NCBI GenBank assembly: GCA_051530055.1
Contig: CM121341.1
Coordinates: 1,302,001-1,366,000, forward strand
Reading direction: 5' to 3'
DNA: 64,000 bases
Origin: Neoechinorhynchus agilis
Taxonomy: Eukaryota; Acanthocephala
Positions 10,060-21,396 of the stretch are shown one piece after another. Within the stretch, counting starts at the first letter, position 1, and every line of letters starts with the position of its first letter. The notes under the pieces were generated by a model. The model searched no databases, was not told the DNA's origin, and worked only from the letters and a program-made list of their open reading frames with translations. The position numbers and the translations under genes were made by a program.

Positions 10060-12092
10060 GATTCGGTTGTTGGTTGTCATTTGGATCAAAATTTGGCAAG
10101 AATTTTACAGCTGGATGCCCTTCATGACGCCAACCCTCCTCCTTTTTCAGCCGGGCTTGGGATTGTCCTTGGCGAGCAAAAAACCTAACACATTTCACAA
10201 GAGGTGCGCTCAAATCTGTTCCTCCGAACTCCTGCCCTTAGAAGAACTAACTTCTCTAATCTTTCAAAAGCACTCAAAAGCGCTTTCATTATCCTCCGCT
10301 CGCGTCGCCCCAACATTTTCCATCCTTCATTTCCTCGCACAAACCTCTACCTTCGATCCTTCTTCCCCGCTGCTTAATCCTCCAAATGCAAATTGATTCG
10401 AAGGAAGGAATGGAAGACTTCATATTCTCACGCTTTTCCCTCTTTCGAGAGGTTGCGGGTCCTAATATTACATCTATTTGGTGAAAAATGTTGAGTCCAA
10501 TTTAACTTCGATCTTGATTTACACAATCCACCCAACGCTTCTTGAGTCTTCCTCTGCGCCGCCTTTCCAATATCCTCTATGCTTATATGCCTTCTCTCGC
10601 TATTCATAACCTTATTGAACAACCGCAATCTTCTTTGAGCTATCAATTCGGTGCATCGGTTATCTAGCATCCTTCTAATATCCTCGTTTCTTTTCCTATC
10701 CCTGAATGTGAAGCCAGCTGCCCATCTCAACATCCTCATTTCATTCGATTCTAATCGACTGAGGTCGTCTTTCTTGGTCGTCCACGTCTCTGCGGCGTAC
10801 AACATTGTTGGTCTCACTACAGTCTCGAATACTCCGATCCTTTTGGCTTTAGCCCGATCCTTTTATCACATACAGAATACGGTTGACATTTTTATCCAGT
10901 TGTGCCATCGGCTTTGTATTCGGGGAGTTATTTTAGGTTTGAGAGAGTTGGCCATACTGACCTTGCTACCAAGATATTGAACTGACGCTTTTAATGTTAA
11001 TTGTTTGGCATCTCATTCTAGATCCTCCGAACCTGTATTCGCTCTGCTTACTTTGATTCCGTTGCTTTCCAATCTCTCACGCCACCCTTCCAGTCTTTGC
11101 ATAGCCACTTGGCGTTTTTCCGTTGTGACTATCAAGTCATCATCGTACTTTAAAGTCCACGGCGGCATTGAATCGTTTTGCTGGGATCCAAATACGTTCA
11201 TGATCGTAATGAATAGGAACGGACTGAGGACAGATCCCTGATGTAATCCAACTGAGACCCCAAAATAATTTGTTTCGATCACACTGCATCGGACACTTAT
11301 GTATGATCCGTCCTACATTGTCCTGATAGTTTGTACGTACTGTTTGGGGCAATTTTTCTTTCTAAGGCAGTTCCATATCAGGTCTCTCGGCACTGTGTCG
11401 TATTCCTTTTCAAAGTCGACGAATGTACTGTATAGCGGCTTCTGCTTTTCATCGAACCTCTTGTACAATTGTCTAATTAAGGAAATCTCATCCGTAGTGC
11501 TTCCTCGACCTGGCATGAAGCCAAGCTGTTGCTCGTCTCTCCCATGCTTCATTGTATGACTGATCAATTTTATACCCCGGTAGCTGCTACATTGTTCAAC
11601 CTCGCCTTTCTGTTTATAGATCGGAGTCACTGTACTTTTCTGCCAAGCTTCCGGCATTTTGGCAATGTCTGATATCCTCCTGAATTGGATGGTAAGCACT
11701 CGAATACCGAATCCGCCCAACGATTTCCAGCCTTCGATCGGAATGTCGTCCAGTCCTGCACTTTTACCGGTTTTCATGCGACGATGCTGTACTGCGAACT
11801 CTTTGTAGGAGAACGGTCGAATTAGATTCGCGTTTGGTGGTGCTTGATCATAAGGCTGGCGAGGATTTTTTGTATTATTGAGTTTGTCGAAATACTCTCG
11901 CCATCTTTGAAGGATATAGTTTTCGCTTCTTAGGTTTTTCTCGACGAGTCTTTAATTCTTTTTACGACTGGAATATCCTAAGATCTTTTGTCGTGAATTC
12001 GGGCGATCTTAAATATCATTTGCACACCTTCATCGTTTTCAAGTGCCTCGTATATTTCTCGATTCGATTCCTTCTTGGAAAGCACATTGGCT
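10060..12092 (-). mobile_element. RTE-type LINE, reverse transcriptase part, left
   Basis: In element order the minus strand holds RT fingers (KTGKSAGLDDIPIEGWK), palm motif A (FVDFEKEYDTVPRDLIW), a QGS motif, the catalytic motif as LKYDDDLIV, and the RTE carboxy-terminal block (MLYAAETWTTKKDDLSRLE...EMRMLRWAAG). The 3' tail ends near 10,060 with GGCGTCATGAAGGGCATCC, a segment seen at the 3' ends of many RTE elements. The coding part is split over three frames, so the copy is dead. The endonuclease is missing; the 5' truncation at about 12,092 abuts zinc-finger copy 2. Confidence 0.85.
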
Positions 12093-12571
12093 GGAAAATC
12101 AAGTAGTATTTTACAAGGCTAACATCAAAAGAAAATAATATTTTGCATTGCAAAAGCTTGTTAGCTAGAAAACACGCTGTTCAAAACGGTAGTATTTTAA
12201 TTTCTTAAACGAACATAACCGGCCTTCAAAAGTTCAAACTTTTTATGTTCTTTTACGCCTGTTAATTTACAATATTACTAGCTTTTGTTTTGCAAAACAT
12301 TTGCTGATTACAAAGTCGTGACAGACAAAAAGATTAACACTTGCATATTCTAAAGGGAGAAAACATTGTGGAAAACGCAACCAAGGAGCTACCATGAAAC
12401 TGTATGAGCGATGTGTAGCAAACAAGCTCATTCGTCAAATCATTGTTTCTAAGCCATAGGTATATATGCGCTCTGAAAATTCCCGGATCATTCGTCTTAG
12501 TCAAGATAGAACGCGACACTTTTATAAAATTTCCGAATTCTATTCATTAAACCGAACATTTAGTTTCACGA
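12093..12571 (+). promoter_or_regulatory. Upstream block and TATA promoter of zinc-finger copy 2
   Basis: Homologous to 7,734-8,215, with TATATAT at 12,461-12,467 and the same downstream ATCATTCGTCTTAGTC segment. The block is cut off upstream by the RTE LINE. Confidence 0.6.
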
Positions 12572-13291
12572 ATGGATCCCGCAGTATATGGCATTCTTCG
12601 ATGCCTCCTTGACTGAGTGGAAAGCCTACTACAAAATCCAGGCTCCGGAGTCGATCCTTCAAACGTTCACATACCGGCGAGTTCTCGTGTCACAGATAGA
12701 TTAGAGCTACAAATGGGAGCGAGGCATTCAAGTGATAGTCGAATCAATCAACCAGCAAATCAAAATGAATTGGCCGACCTTCTTGGTCTGCGCAATGATT
12801 CACCGAGAATAACAAACCAGTTTCCTGCGAGTGTTCCAGCTCCACAAGTATCAGGCGCTCCAATAATCGCTGCTTCCTTTCCTGCATTATTTTATTTTGT
12901 GAATCGATCTTCGGACAATGCTCAAAACAATAATCAAAGAGCAGCTTCTTCGGCGATGCGAAACGCTACAGGATTGATTGGACGAAATGCACCCAGAATT
13001 GAATAACCATCAGGATACGGTGAACAATCCTGGCTTGTAAAACAGCTTGACAACATGATTCGAAAGGAAGCTACAAATTACAATAACGCCGGGATACTAT
13101 GACTTGAAATTGTCAATGAGTTTTTACATTAAGAACACGGCTTAGAAAACATTCCTTCGCGTTTGCTTAAAAGCAAAACTGGAAAACCTTGTCTTCTTTG
13201 TGGCACCAATGAATGTGTTGTCTGGTATTACAAAAGAGAAAAAGTGTTGTGTTCCAAATGTGCAAATTCCCTTTTCAGAACAGCCGAAGAT
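12572..13291 (+). pseudogene. Zinc-finger copy 2, broken amino-terminal part
   Basis: Homologous along its length to the 251-residue protein of copy 1, beginning MDPAVYGILRCLLD. It has an in-frame TGA at codon 15, later stops after NAPRIE and elsewhere, and lacks the stretch equivalent to NVMNELMASM. The finger itself (CLLCGTNECV...LCSKC) is still readable. It lies directly upstream of an intact frame with two more fingers, so it may now be 5' untranslated or spliced out. Confidence 0.6.
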
Positions 13292-13455
13292 TAAAATAAA
13301 GAAGATGGCGGTATTCGCGATCGAAATGCAAACACCGAAAACATATCGGCTTGCCAGATTTCTCCAAAGTATTGGCAGCAAACCAATGAGACAATCAACT
13401 GCAAAAGATTCTATAAAACGAAAAAAATTCTTGGTATCGCTGTTATAATCTTCTT

Positions 13456-14391
13456 TTGTGCAATAATTGTCCACCTCAAATGGCCAGAAAGATTTTTGTA
13501 AGGTCGCGTGAAAAACAAACCCAGGACTTAAATAAACATCAACGTTCATCAGGAGTTCAACCCAATCGAAAAAGTTCCAATACCGTAAATGCCGATCGCG
13601 CACAGCAACAGAATTCTCGCGATTACAAAATCTGTGTTATGTGTAAGATAAACCAAAGTTCGAGGTGGCAAAAGTTGGGGGAATTGTTGATTTGCAAAAA
13701 ATGCATAGATTTGTGTACATTCTCTGTTATGGCACGATTGGCAAACATTCAAGCTGCAGCTGGGCGGCATACAAGCGCTTCTTTAAGAGCAGCGCAAACG
13801 AATGCTGTCGCTAATATCAAAACTCAGCAAGCGAATGATGAGTTAAGCTGCCATCTTTGCGCTGAGAATATCACCGAAGGAACGTCTCTGCATTTTGGAA
13901 TTGAAATATGCGAAATTTGCTACAGTTTCTCCTTAAAAGCAATCGAGGGACCGTTGAATACTGCCCCAATGGCGGAAGCATCCCCGAAACAATCTCGGGT
14001 TGAGCCTCCACATCCAGCAAATGATTCCCGTTTAAACCAATTGATCGAAATGATGTATAGTAGATCAATTGTACTGGAACCTGGGATCGCTCAAAGCTCA
14101 ACGATGTATAATTCTGATGGATTGTGTCATTGCGAGACGTGTAGGAAGTTTAAAACCGCGGCCAATCAAAATGCCGCAAGCAACGTCGGTCGACAAATTG
14201 ACAAATTTGAAACTGTGAATCCGCCAATCGCTGTAACGGAAAAGCCAGCGATTAAGTCGGATAAGCGAGAACGTCGGAATCCATACGATTCCATGCCCAA
14301 ACACTCAAACAAGTGTCGATTTTGTTGCCGATGCAAGAAAATTACAAAACAATCCGGTATCGTCGCCGTATTTTATATTACTGCCAGATGA
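13456..14391 (+). CDS. GATA-like multi-zinc-finger protein, copy 2 left
   Basis: A 311-codon frame with two clear fingers of spacing C-x2-C-x16-C-x2-C: CVMCKINQSSRW...LLICKKC and CHLCAENITEG...IEICEIC. Two more cysteine pairs lie further on (CHCETC and CRFCCRC). Between them is Asn/Ser/Pro-rich sequence. The first MCNNCPPQ has its equivalent at the end of copy 1. The true start is not certain; an upstream exon may supply it. The palindrome's inner edge at 14,118 falls inside this gene after MYNSD, so the carboxy-terminal 95 or so residues are unique to the left copy. DNA binding is inferred from the fingers only. Confidence 0.6.
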   Translation: MCNNCPPQMARKIFVRSREKQTQDLNKHQRSSGVQPNRKSSNTVNADRAQQQNSRDYKICVMCKINQSSRWQKLGELLICKKCIDLCTFSVMARLANIQAAAGRHTSASLRAAQTNAVANIKTQQANDELSCHLCAENITEGTSLHFGIEICEICYSFSLKAIEGPLNTAPMAEASPKQSRVEPPHPANDSRLNQLIEMMYSRSIVLEPGIAQSSTMYNSDGLCHCETCRKFKTAANQNAASNVGRQIDKFETVNPPIAVTEKPAIKSDKRERRNPYDSMPKHSNKCRFCCRCKKITKQSGIVAVFYITAR

Positions 14392-14974
14392 CGAATTCTA
14401 TAGCGGTTCCATCTTTCACCGCACCGGTTGCACATTTTATAGCGGTAACGCGAGCCGAGGAAGATAAAACTGAACATTTTATTGATCATCAAACAGCATT
14501 TAGCCTCGAAGCGTCATCAATTAAAACCTATGATTTGGAAAACCTTAAATCTACAGCAACGATTCAAGCGAGTCTTTGATTGGCTAGGGAGTCGCGAGAG
14601 CGAGGTGATGATCAAAGTGCAGAATCAAAAAAACAGGAATAATGCAATCAACATTTTTATCCATTGATCCCCAAACAAAATAAATTGTACTGCATTTTTA
14701 TTGAAAAAAGCATGGATTCTTTATAATCTCATTTGTATTTTTTGTGATTTACAGAGTTGTTGCGCTCGATGATTTAATAGGAGCGATTTTTTGTGAGCGA
14801 TGAAAAGCTACGGTTGGGCTATAAATAATTCTGACAGCTGCTCGTCTTCACAAAATTCGCAAGTAGCTTTAGATGTTCAAACAATGAATTTATTCTCCAA
14901 TAATATCGATTGGGCATACTACACTGCTGAATTTAGAAAACCGAAATAGTATTTGCAATTTATTAGCAAGTTTT
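14392..14974. other. Spacer after zinc-finger copy 2
   Basis: A frame in another phase (14,313-14,579, ending ...LKSTATIQASL) continues past the zinc-finger stop and could be joined to it by a splice I cannot place. AT-rich sequence follows with no recognisable gene up to the 3' end of the LINE. Confidence 0.4.
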
Positions 14975-17661
14975 TTTACAACCAACATAATATATTTTTA
15001 ACAATTCAAGCAATCTGTTTGAAGCACACTCACCACCTCCCGCCAAATTCCAGTTTTTGTCCTTCCTCGACCGTCGCCGTCACGCTGGCAGCATTGCCTC
15101 GTTGTACTGCCAGCGAGATATTTTGTCGAAGGAATACGCCTGCTCTTGAGTCTCCGGTTGCCTCTCTCAATTTCTTCGAGAGATCCTGGAGCAGAGAGAG
15201 TGCCGAGCTGCCGAGCTCTCCATACGTCTCTACCCCAAAGGGGACAAAATAGTTAGCTCTCGATAACTGAATATATTTCCGTATTTTCCTCTCTTCCGCT
15301 GCACTGGCGGCACCACCGGCGATTTCGAGGGAGTAGGGGATGTTGCTGGCTGCGAGGGTGCCCACACACGTGGCCTCCCGCCACGGGAAGACCGAAATTC
15401 CATCGGGTCTACGGCCGTCTAGTCAACAAAGGTGGGCGGGTTCCAGGATGTTCGGGAAGTTCGCCGTTCTCAACGCCCGAGAAATTGCGTTATTGATTTC
15501 AGAATGGCGTGAGAACCTTCCTTCTGACCTTCTGCAGACGAGACCTTGTCGCCCGAAAGCATCAACCAAAGAACCATATCGACAGCGATGGGGCGTGTGT
15601 ATCGGGAGACCAAGTCTTAAGGATACTGCGATCTTCGTTACCTCATCAGTAAGAAGAGTTCCCACTGATGCCAGAGGAACAGCCTCCAACCACGCCCCAG
15701 ATTCTCGTGTTGAAACTGCCAACAGTCTAGCTCGGACGACCCCATCGCGAGAACCTGAAAGTAGAGAGCTGTGAGCTCTCGCGACAAGAGGTCCGTCCAA
15801 GATCGACTGTCTGAGGCCATTCACGGGAACATGGTTAGCGCCTGTCTGCTGGCACCATTCCTAAACCGCCACCACGAAATCCCGGTCAAGACAGAACTTT
15901 TCCTTCAAAATTTTCTTCGATACTGGTAGGCTCCCCTCAAACGATCCAAGAAAGGCCGGCAAAGCAAGGTCCACTAGTGTCCGAATCCCCAATCCCCCAG
16001 AAGACACAGGCAAAGAAGCTTGTCGCCACGCCTTATCTGAGAGCTGGGCATTTAAAATACGCTCGAAACAAGCCCTCACCTTGTCGTCGAGCTTAGCCAA
16101 TCCTTCCTTATGTTTGAAAAATGTTGCTGTGCGAACCTTGTACAATAATTTGTGGATGAAGAGCGCGTTTTTTGTGAGAAACAAGGCTTCATGAGCCGAG
16201 AGAGCGCACACCCTATCGCACAGCAACGAAAGTTTCGGTATGATATGGCCGATCTCATCTTCCACATTTGAATCGAAGACACAACTGCCCAGGAGGCTGA
16301 GTTGCTCCCGAGTCACGAGTTTCAGACCTGGAGCTACGGCCTCGAACCCATCCATTAGTTCTTTGACTTTGGTGGCGTCTCCAATATTGAATATAAGGAG
16401 CTCACATTTTCCAGCATTGAGCTCAATGCCCATCTTCGAGGTCTCCCTAATCAGCGTCTCCAAATCGCGCAGTACAACGGAGGGATCACCTCCGAGCGTA
16501 GCGTCATCCAATTACCAAGCGTTGAAGCTGGAATGGAGAGAATACGCTATTGGATTTACTGTTAGGGAGAATGCGATTGGACCGAGGGGATCTCCTTACT
16601 GCACTCCTATTTCGGACCAAATGAGGTGGTCTTCGAAAAGCAAAGCAGTCGCCGTCCCGTAGGCATTGAGAAAATACTGGAGGGCATCTGGGGCATGATC
16701 CCTAGTTGCGCGGAACATGGTTTCTCTATTGAGAGAGTTAAAGGCGTTCCGAAAATCACACTTAAAAATCACGCACGGCTCTGAGCTTCTCGTAGCAAAG
16801 TTTCGAAGCGAGTGGACAATAGCTTCCGCCCCGCAGGATGTGCAGCAGCCCAGTTGGACTGGACGAAGTTGCTGTCCGGTTTTCTCCTGCGAGTCGGCGT
16901 ATCGTCGAAGATACGGCGATGGGACGGATCCCACCTTCTTTTTTTGTGAGCGCACACAATGAGGCTCCGAAAAATAGGTCCTTTGCAACTGGGTTCAGGT
17001 CCTCTCCAGTCAGGCGGTCGACTATTCGAGAAAGCGCACTTTCTAGAGAGAGCTGCTTCACCAGTTGAAAAGGACATCATGTCCTCTAGGTGCTGAGGCC
17101 TTAGTCCGTCAAGCCCGTGACCCGAACCATTTGCAAAAGTTGAGATGGCCTTTTTTATCTCTGAACTTTAAGTGGGTGTTCTGCTTTGTATAGGAGGAGG
17201 TGGAATTTCAAAACTGTCACTACTGCATGGGTGTTTTGACCGGAGTATTTGTAGTGCCACGTTGTCTCCTTGTGCAAAACTGTCATAGGATGACAATAAC
17301 CGAACAGCCCCCCGAACATCTCCGCCCGCAAACTTCGAAGAGACACGTTTAGTCAGGGATCGCTTTGAAAAACGGCAACGAACCCCTTCCTTCGTGCGTC
17401 CCTTACGAACCCTCTCGAAATTTCATTTCGAAATTGTTAAATATTTGTTCGAAGGAGGTCACCCTTTCTTTGATTGTTGATGTCAACGACACCCCAGAAT
17501 CATCACGGGTGCAAAGGACTAAGCGCGGGAAAGCGAAGAGCCGTGTCCATGATGGCGCACAGTTCGTTTGAAGGCAATCGTTGAGCAATCCCGTAAATGC
17601 TTTGGCGACCAGATATCGCGCGCCTTTAGGGATCCGTTTCAGGACGTTCCTGGGCAGGAAC
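14975..17661 (-). mobile_element. LINE with restriction-like endonuclease (R2-like class), copy 1
   Basis: Element order on the minus strand: an upstream domain (FLPRNVLKRIPKGARYLVAKAF cut to fit: RNVLKRIPKGARYLVAK), the RT block FGASLCALTKKEGGIRPIAV, motif A KCDFRNAFNSLNRE, catalytic LDDATLGGD, the thumb block LPVSSGGLGIR, then a CCHC-like segment, the RRPDGISVFPW nuclease motif, and a terminal VPFGVETYG...FLRQNISLAVQRGNAAS tail. PD...D nucleases after the RT mark the R2/NeSL/CRE group. A stop lies just before LDD, where the element reads YLDD, and several frameshifts break the frame. The 5' end is cut at 17,661 where a Penelope-like fragment starts. It lies inside the palindrome spacer. Confidence 0.8.
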
Positions 17662-18170
17662 CGCAGACTCCGCATGTAGGTGTTGTCGCGGTCTTCTTTT
17701 TGCAAAAACCAGCCAATGTCGTCCCTTTTTTGGCAATAATCCTCAAATTCTGTATTCTTTGTAAGGTCCGTAGTTTGTTAGTGGCCTCTTCACTGATGAA
17801 AGAATGTGCGATATATTTTGTAAGTGGAAGATTCGTTGGCTGACCGTTATTGCGTTGATCGGGTTGTCGCCTGATAATTTTTCTGGCCATATCAATAGCC
17901 CACTTAGGATATCCCCTTAACCGCCCGAAGCGAACTGGAGGCGGAGACTCGTGTATGAGGCCATACACATTGCAGCGAACCGGACAATGGAGGTCTCGCG
18001 CTCCCAATCAACGATTTAAAGCTGAAAGAAAGCCGAACATTGCGCAGGGGGTTCGAGCGGACATTAACTCCACGGGCACGGCTAACCCGCGCTCCTGAGT
18101 CTAAGGTAACCAGTATATAAACCATTTTGTAGATGTCTGACGAGGTGGATTTTGTCGACGAAATATTAAG
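17662..18170 (-). mobile_element. Penelope-like element fragment
   Basis: The minus strand reads RLRGYPKWAIDMARKIIRR, then LPLTKYIAHSFISEEATNKL and LRIIAKKGTTLAGFCKKK. This is the linker between the reverse transcriptase and the GIY-YIG nuclease of Penelope-like elements; the element at 35,164-36,096 has the parallel series RGFPEYAIKISLKKA, NHISDNATGKLRRLNY and ASIAGILKRK. The nuclease part is missing because LINE sequence begins at 17,661. The RT core is also absent. Confidence 0.6.
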
Positions 18171-19306
18171 CAATTAAAATGAGTCTCGATGTTTAATCCG
18201 CACAACAAGAATATCTTTCCACCCGAATGTGATCTTGCATGAAATTTAATTTTTAAGTTTTATATGCAAAACAAAGTTTTGATGGAACGAGGAATAACTC
18301 ATTGTTAACAAGGTTACTTCTCTGATTTAAATTTTTTAATTTCCAAAGCAAATAATAAAGAACCGCTTACCGTAGAATTGAAGGAATAAAGATCAAGAGG
18401 AGTTAACAAAAAAAAGTAGATCGATGGAATAGGTTGGACGACTGGAATGGAGATTGTTGGATATGACTTACTGCGTATGCATTCTTTTCTTTAATAATAA
18501 TGAGATCAAATTTTCTACTACATTTCCAAAGGATCGATCACCAATTGTGCGAATATAAAAAAAATCAAGCGTTTTGCCGCCAATCGCTTCATAGGACCAG
18601 CCAAAAATAACAAAAGGTATTAGGGAGTATGTCCATAAATACGGATTATATAGATCACACATAACAAAAATTGAAATAAAAAATGGTTCTTATTACTAGT
18701 CTTAATTGTATGTATGGTTCATTTTGTATATCCTTTTTTGATTGTCTGATGTTTATTGTAAATTGTTTTGTTCCTATCGAGTTGATTGATTTTGTTTAAA
18801 ATCTTGACTAATTGTATCGCCTCCTTTCCTTTAATGTATTTTATTAAATTGCCTTCCTTGTTGATCATCGCGATCTCACTCCTGTTCGCCTTGATCCTTC
18901 TTTCCTTATTGATTCCGTCATATGATAAAATTTTAGTAACAAAAATCCTCCATAAGAACGATTCTATTTGCTCTTTCAAGTTCAACGTTTGAAAAAATCC
19001 TACTATCTTCTTGATAAAAAATTAAGCAAAGCTATGTTTCAATTCTGGTGGACGGCCTCTTCCAAAGAAGCAGAACGCTCCTCCCAACATAGTTTTAAAA
19101 AAGAGTATGGGACTTGCTATGACGTGCTTCAATCTATTTATTCTTTGATTTTTTCAATAAATAAAACGTGTTATTATTTTAATAAAAAGTGAACCCAGAT
19201 TCGAATTCATTGTAGCCATAATAATAGCACGTTTATTTGTGAGTTAACAAAGCGAAGGATCCAAGTATCTTTGGGTCCTCCGAACACAAATGCGCATGAG
19301 AGATCG
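18171..19306. other. AT-rich palindrome spacer, no gene recognised
   Basis: Frames of 64-88 codons occur on both strands (for example 18,719-18,985 minus, rich in Lys, Ile and Asn). None has a motif I know. The composition suits intergenic DNA or an old decayed element. Confidence 0.45.
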
Positions 19307-20032
19307 TTAGATTGTGAGGTTGTTTCTTTCCTCCGGTTCATGATGATTTAAATTTTGACGTCCAAACAGATCAGAATTATACATCGATGAGCTTTGAGCG
19401 ATCCCAGGTTCCAGTACAATTGATCTACTATACATCATTTCGATCAATTGGTTTAAACGGGAATCATTTGCTGGATGTGGAGGCTCAACCCGAGATTGTT
19501 TCGGGGATGCTTCCGCCATTGGGGCAGTATTCAACGGTCCCTCGATTGCTTTTAAGGAGAAACTGTAGCAAATTTCGCATATTTCAATTCCAAAATGCAG
19601 AGACGTTCCTTCGGTGATATTCTCAGCGCAAAGATGGCAGCTTAACTCATCATTCGCTTGCTGAGTTTTGATATTAGCGACAGCATTCGTTTGCGCTGCT
19701 CTTAAAGAAGCGCTTGTATGCCGCCCAGCTGCAGCTTGAATGTTTGCCAATCGTGCCATAACAGAGAATGTACACAAATCTATGCATTTTTTGCAAATCA
19801 ACAATTCCCCCAACTTTTGCCACCTCGAACTTTGGTTTATCTTACACATAACACAGATTTTGTAATCGCGAGAATTCTGTTGCTGTGCGCGATCGGCATT
19901 TACGGTATTGGAACTTTTTCGATTGGGTTGAACTCCTGATGAACGTTGATGTTTATTTAAGTCCTGGGTTTGTTTTTCACGCGACCTTACAAAAATCTTT
20001 CTGGCCATTTGAGGTGGACAATTATTGCACAA
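19307..20032 (-). CDS. GATA-like multi-zinc-finger protein, copy 2 right
   Basis: A 241-codon frame identical to the left copy (13,456 onward) through both C-x2-C-x16-C-x2-C fingers up to MYNSD, with one T-to-S change seen just before. From there, at 19,369, it has its own ending, LFGRQNLNHHEPEERNNLTI. The two arms therefore encode proteins with different carboxy termini. The right version lacks the extra CHCETC and CRFCCRC cysteine pairs. Confidence 0.6.
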   Translation of the reverse strand: MCNNCPPQMARKIFVRSREKQTQDLNKHQRSSGVQPNRKSSNTVNADRAQQQNSRDYKICVMCKINQSSRWQKLGELLICKKCIDLCTFSVMARLANIQAAAGRHTSASLRAAQTNAVANIKTQQANDELSCHLCAENITEGTSLHFGIEICEICYSFSLKAIEGPLNTAPMAEASPKQSRVEPPHPANDSRLNQLIEMMYSRSIVLEPGIAQSSSMYNSDLFGRQNLNHHEPEERNNLTI

Positions 20033-20196
20033 AAGAAGATTATAACAGCGATACCAAGAATTTTTTTCGTTTTATAGAATCTTTTGCAGTTGATTGTCTC
20101 ATTGGTTTGCTGCCAATACTTTGGAGAAATCTGGCAAGCCGATATGTTTTCGGTGTTTGCATTTCGATCGCGAATACCGCCATCTTCTTTATTTTA

Positions 20197-20916
20197 ATCT
20201 TCGGCTGTTCTGAAAAGGGAATTTGCACATTTGGAACACAACACTTTTTCTCTTTTGTAATACCAGACAACACATTCATTGGTGCCACAAAGAAGACAAG
20301 GTTTTCCAGTTTTGCTTTTAAGCAAACGCGAAGGAATGTTTTCTAAGCCGTGTTCTTAATGTAAAAACTCATTGACAATTTCAAGTCATAGTATCCCGGC
20401 GTTATTGTAATTTGTAGCTTCCTTTCGAATCATGTTGTCAAGCTGTTTTACAAGCCAGGATTGTTCACCGTATCCTGATGGTTATTCAATTCTGGGTGCA
20501 TTTCGTCCAATCAATCCTGTAGCGTTTCGCATCGCCGAAGAAGCTGCTCTTTGATTATTGTTTTGAGCATTGTCCGAAGATCGATTCACAAAATAAAATA
20601 ATGCAGGAAAGGAAGCAGCGATTATTGGAGCGCCTGATACTTGTGGAGCTGGAACACTCGCAGGAAACTGGTTTGTTATTCTCGGTGAATCATTGCGCAG
20701 ACCAAGAAGGTCGGCCAATTCATTTTGATTTGCTGGTTGATTGATTCGACTATCACTTGAATGTCTCGCTCCCATTTGTAGCTCTAATCTATCTGTGACA
20801 CGAGAACTCGCCGGTATGTGAACGTTTGAAGGATCGACTCCGGAGCCTGGATTTTGTAGTAGGCTTTCCACTCAGTCAAGGAGGCATCGAAGAATGCCAT
20901 ATACTGCGGGATCCAT
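20197..20916 (-). pseudogene. Zinc-finger copy 2, broken amino-terminal part (right)
   Basis: Mirror of 12,572-13,291 with the same early TGA and later stops. Shared damage shows the gene was already broken before the arms were duplicated. Confidence 0.6.
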
Positions 20917-21396
20917 TCGTGAAACTAAATGTTCGGTTTAATGAATAGAATTCGGAAATTTTATAAAAGTGTCGCGTTCTATCTTGACTAAGACGAATGA
21001 TCCGGGAATTTTCAGAGCGCATATATACCTATGGCTTAGAAACAATGATTTGACGAATGAGCTTGTTTGCTACACATCGCTCATACAGTTTCATGGTAGC
21101 TCCTTGGTTGCGTTTTCCACAATGTTTTCTCCCTTTAGAATATGCAAGTGTTAATCTTTTTGTCTGTCACGACTTTGTAATCAGCAAATGTTTTGCAAAA
21201 CAAAAAACCCATAATATTGTAAATTAACAGGCGTAAAAGAACATAAAAAGTTAAAATTTTTGAAGGCCGGGTTTGTTTGTTTAAGAAATTAAAATACTAC
21301 CGTTTTGAACAGCGTGTTTTCTAGCTAACAAGCTTTTGCAATGCAAAATATTATTTTCTTTTGATGTTAGCCTTGTAAAATACTACTTGATTTTCC

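Larger units (their letters stand above)
3004..14118. repeat. Left arm of a giant inverted duplication
   Basis: The left arm is repeated in reverse complement at 19,370-34,215. Matched pairs include the PET117-like gene (3,064 and 34,155), the zinc-finger gene (8,216 and 25,268) and the RT frame (11,313 and 22,176). Inside the satellite, paired coordinates sum to about 33,473-33,490; outside it they sum to about 37,219, the shift being the extra DNA in the right arm. The few differences seen are single substitutions or one-base indels, so the arms look about 99 percent identical by eye. Identity ends at base 3,004, in the ECD start codon, and at 14,118, inside the second zinc-finger gene. Confidence 0.93.

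Noticed and set aside
9960-10396. Plus-strand frame of about 120-186 codons after the kinase fragment
   Set aside because: On the minus strand this is the RTE LINE's 3' untranslated tail (GGCGTCATGAAGGGCATCC), so the plus frame is antisense to it.
18719-18985. Lys/Ile/Asn-rich 88-codon frame in the spacer, possibly organellar or bacterial
   Set aside because: Composition alone explains it in AT-rich DNA; no motif, promoter or neighbour supports it.
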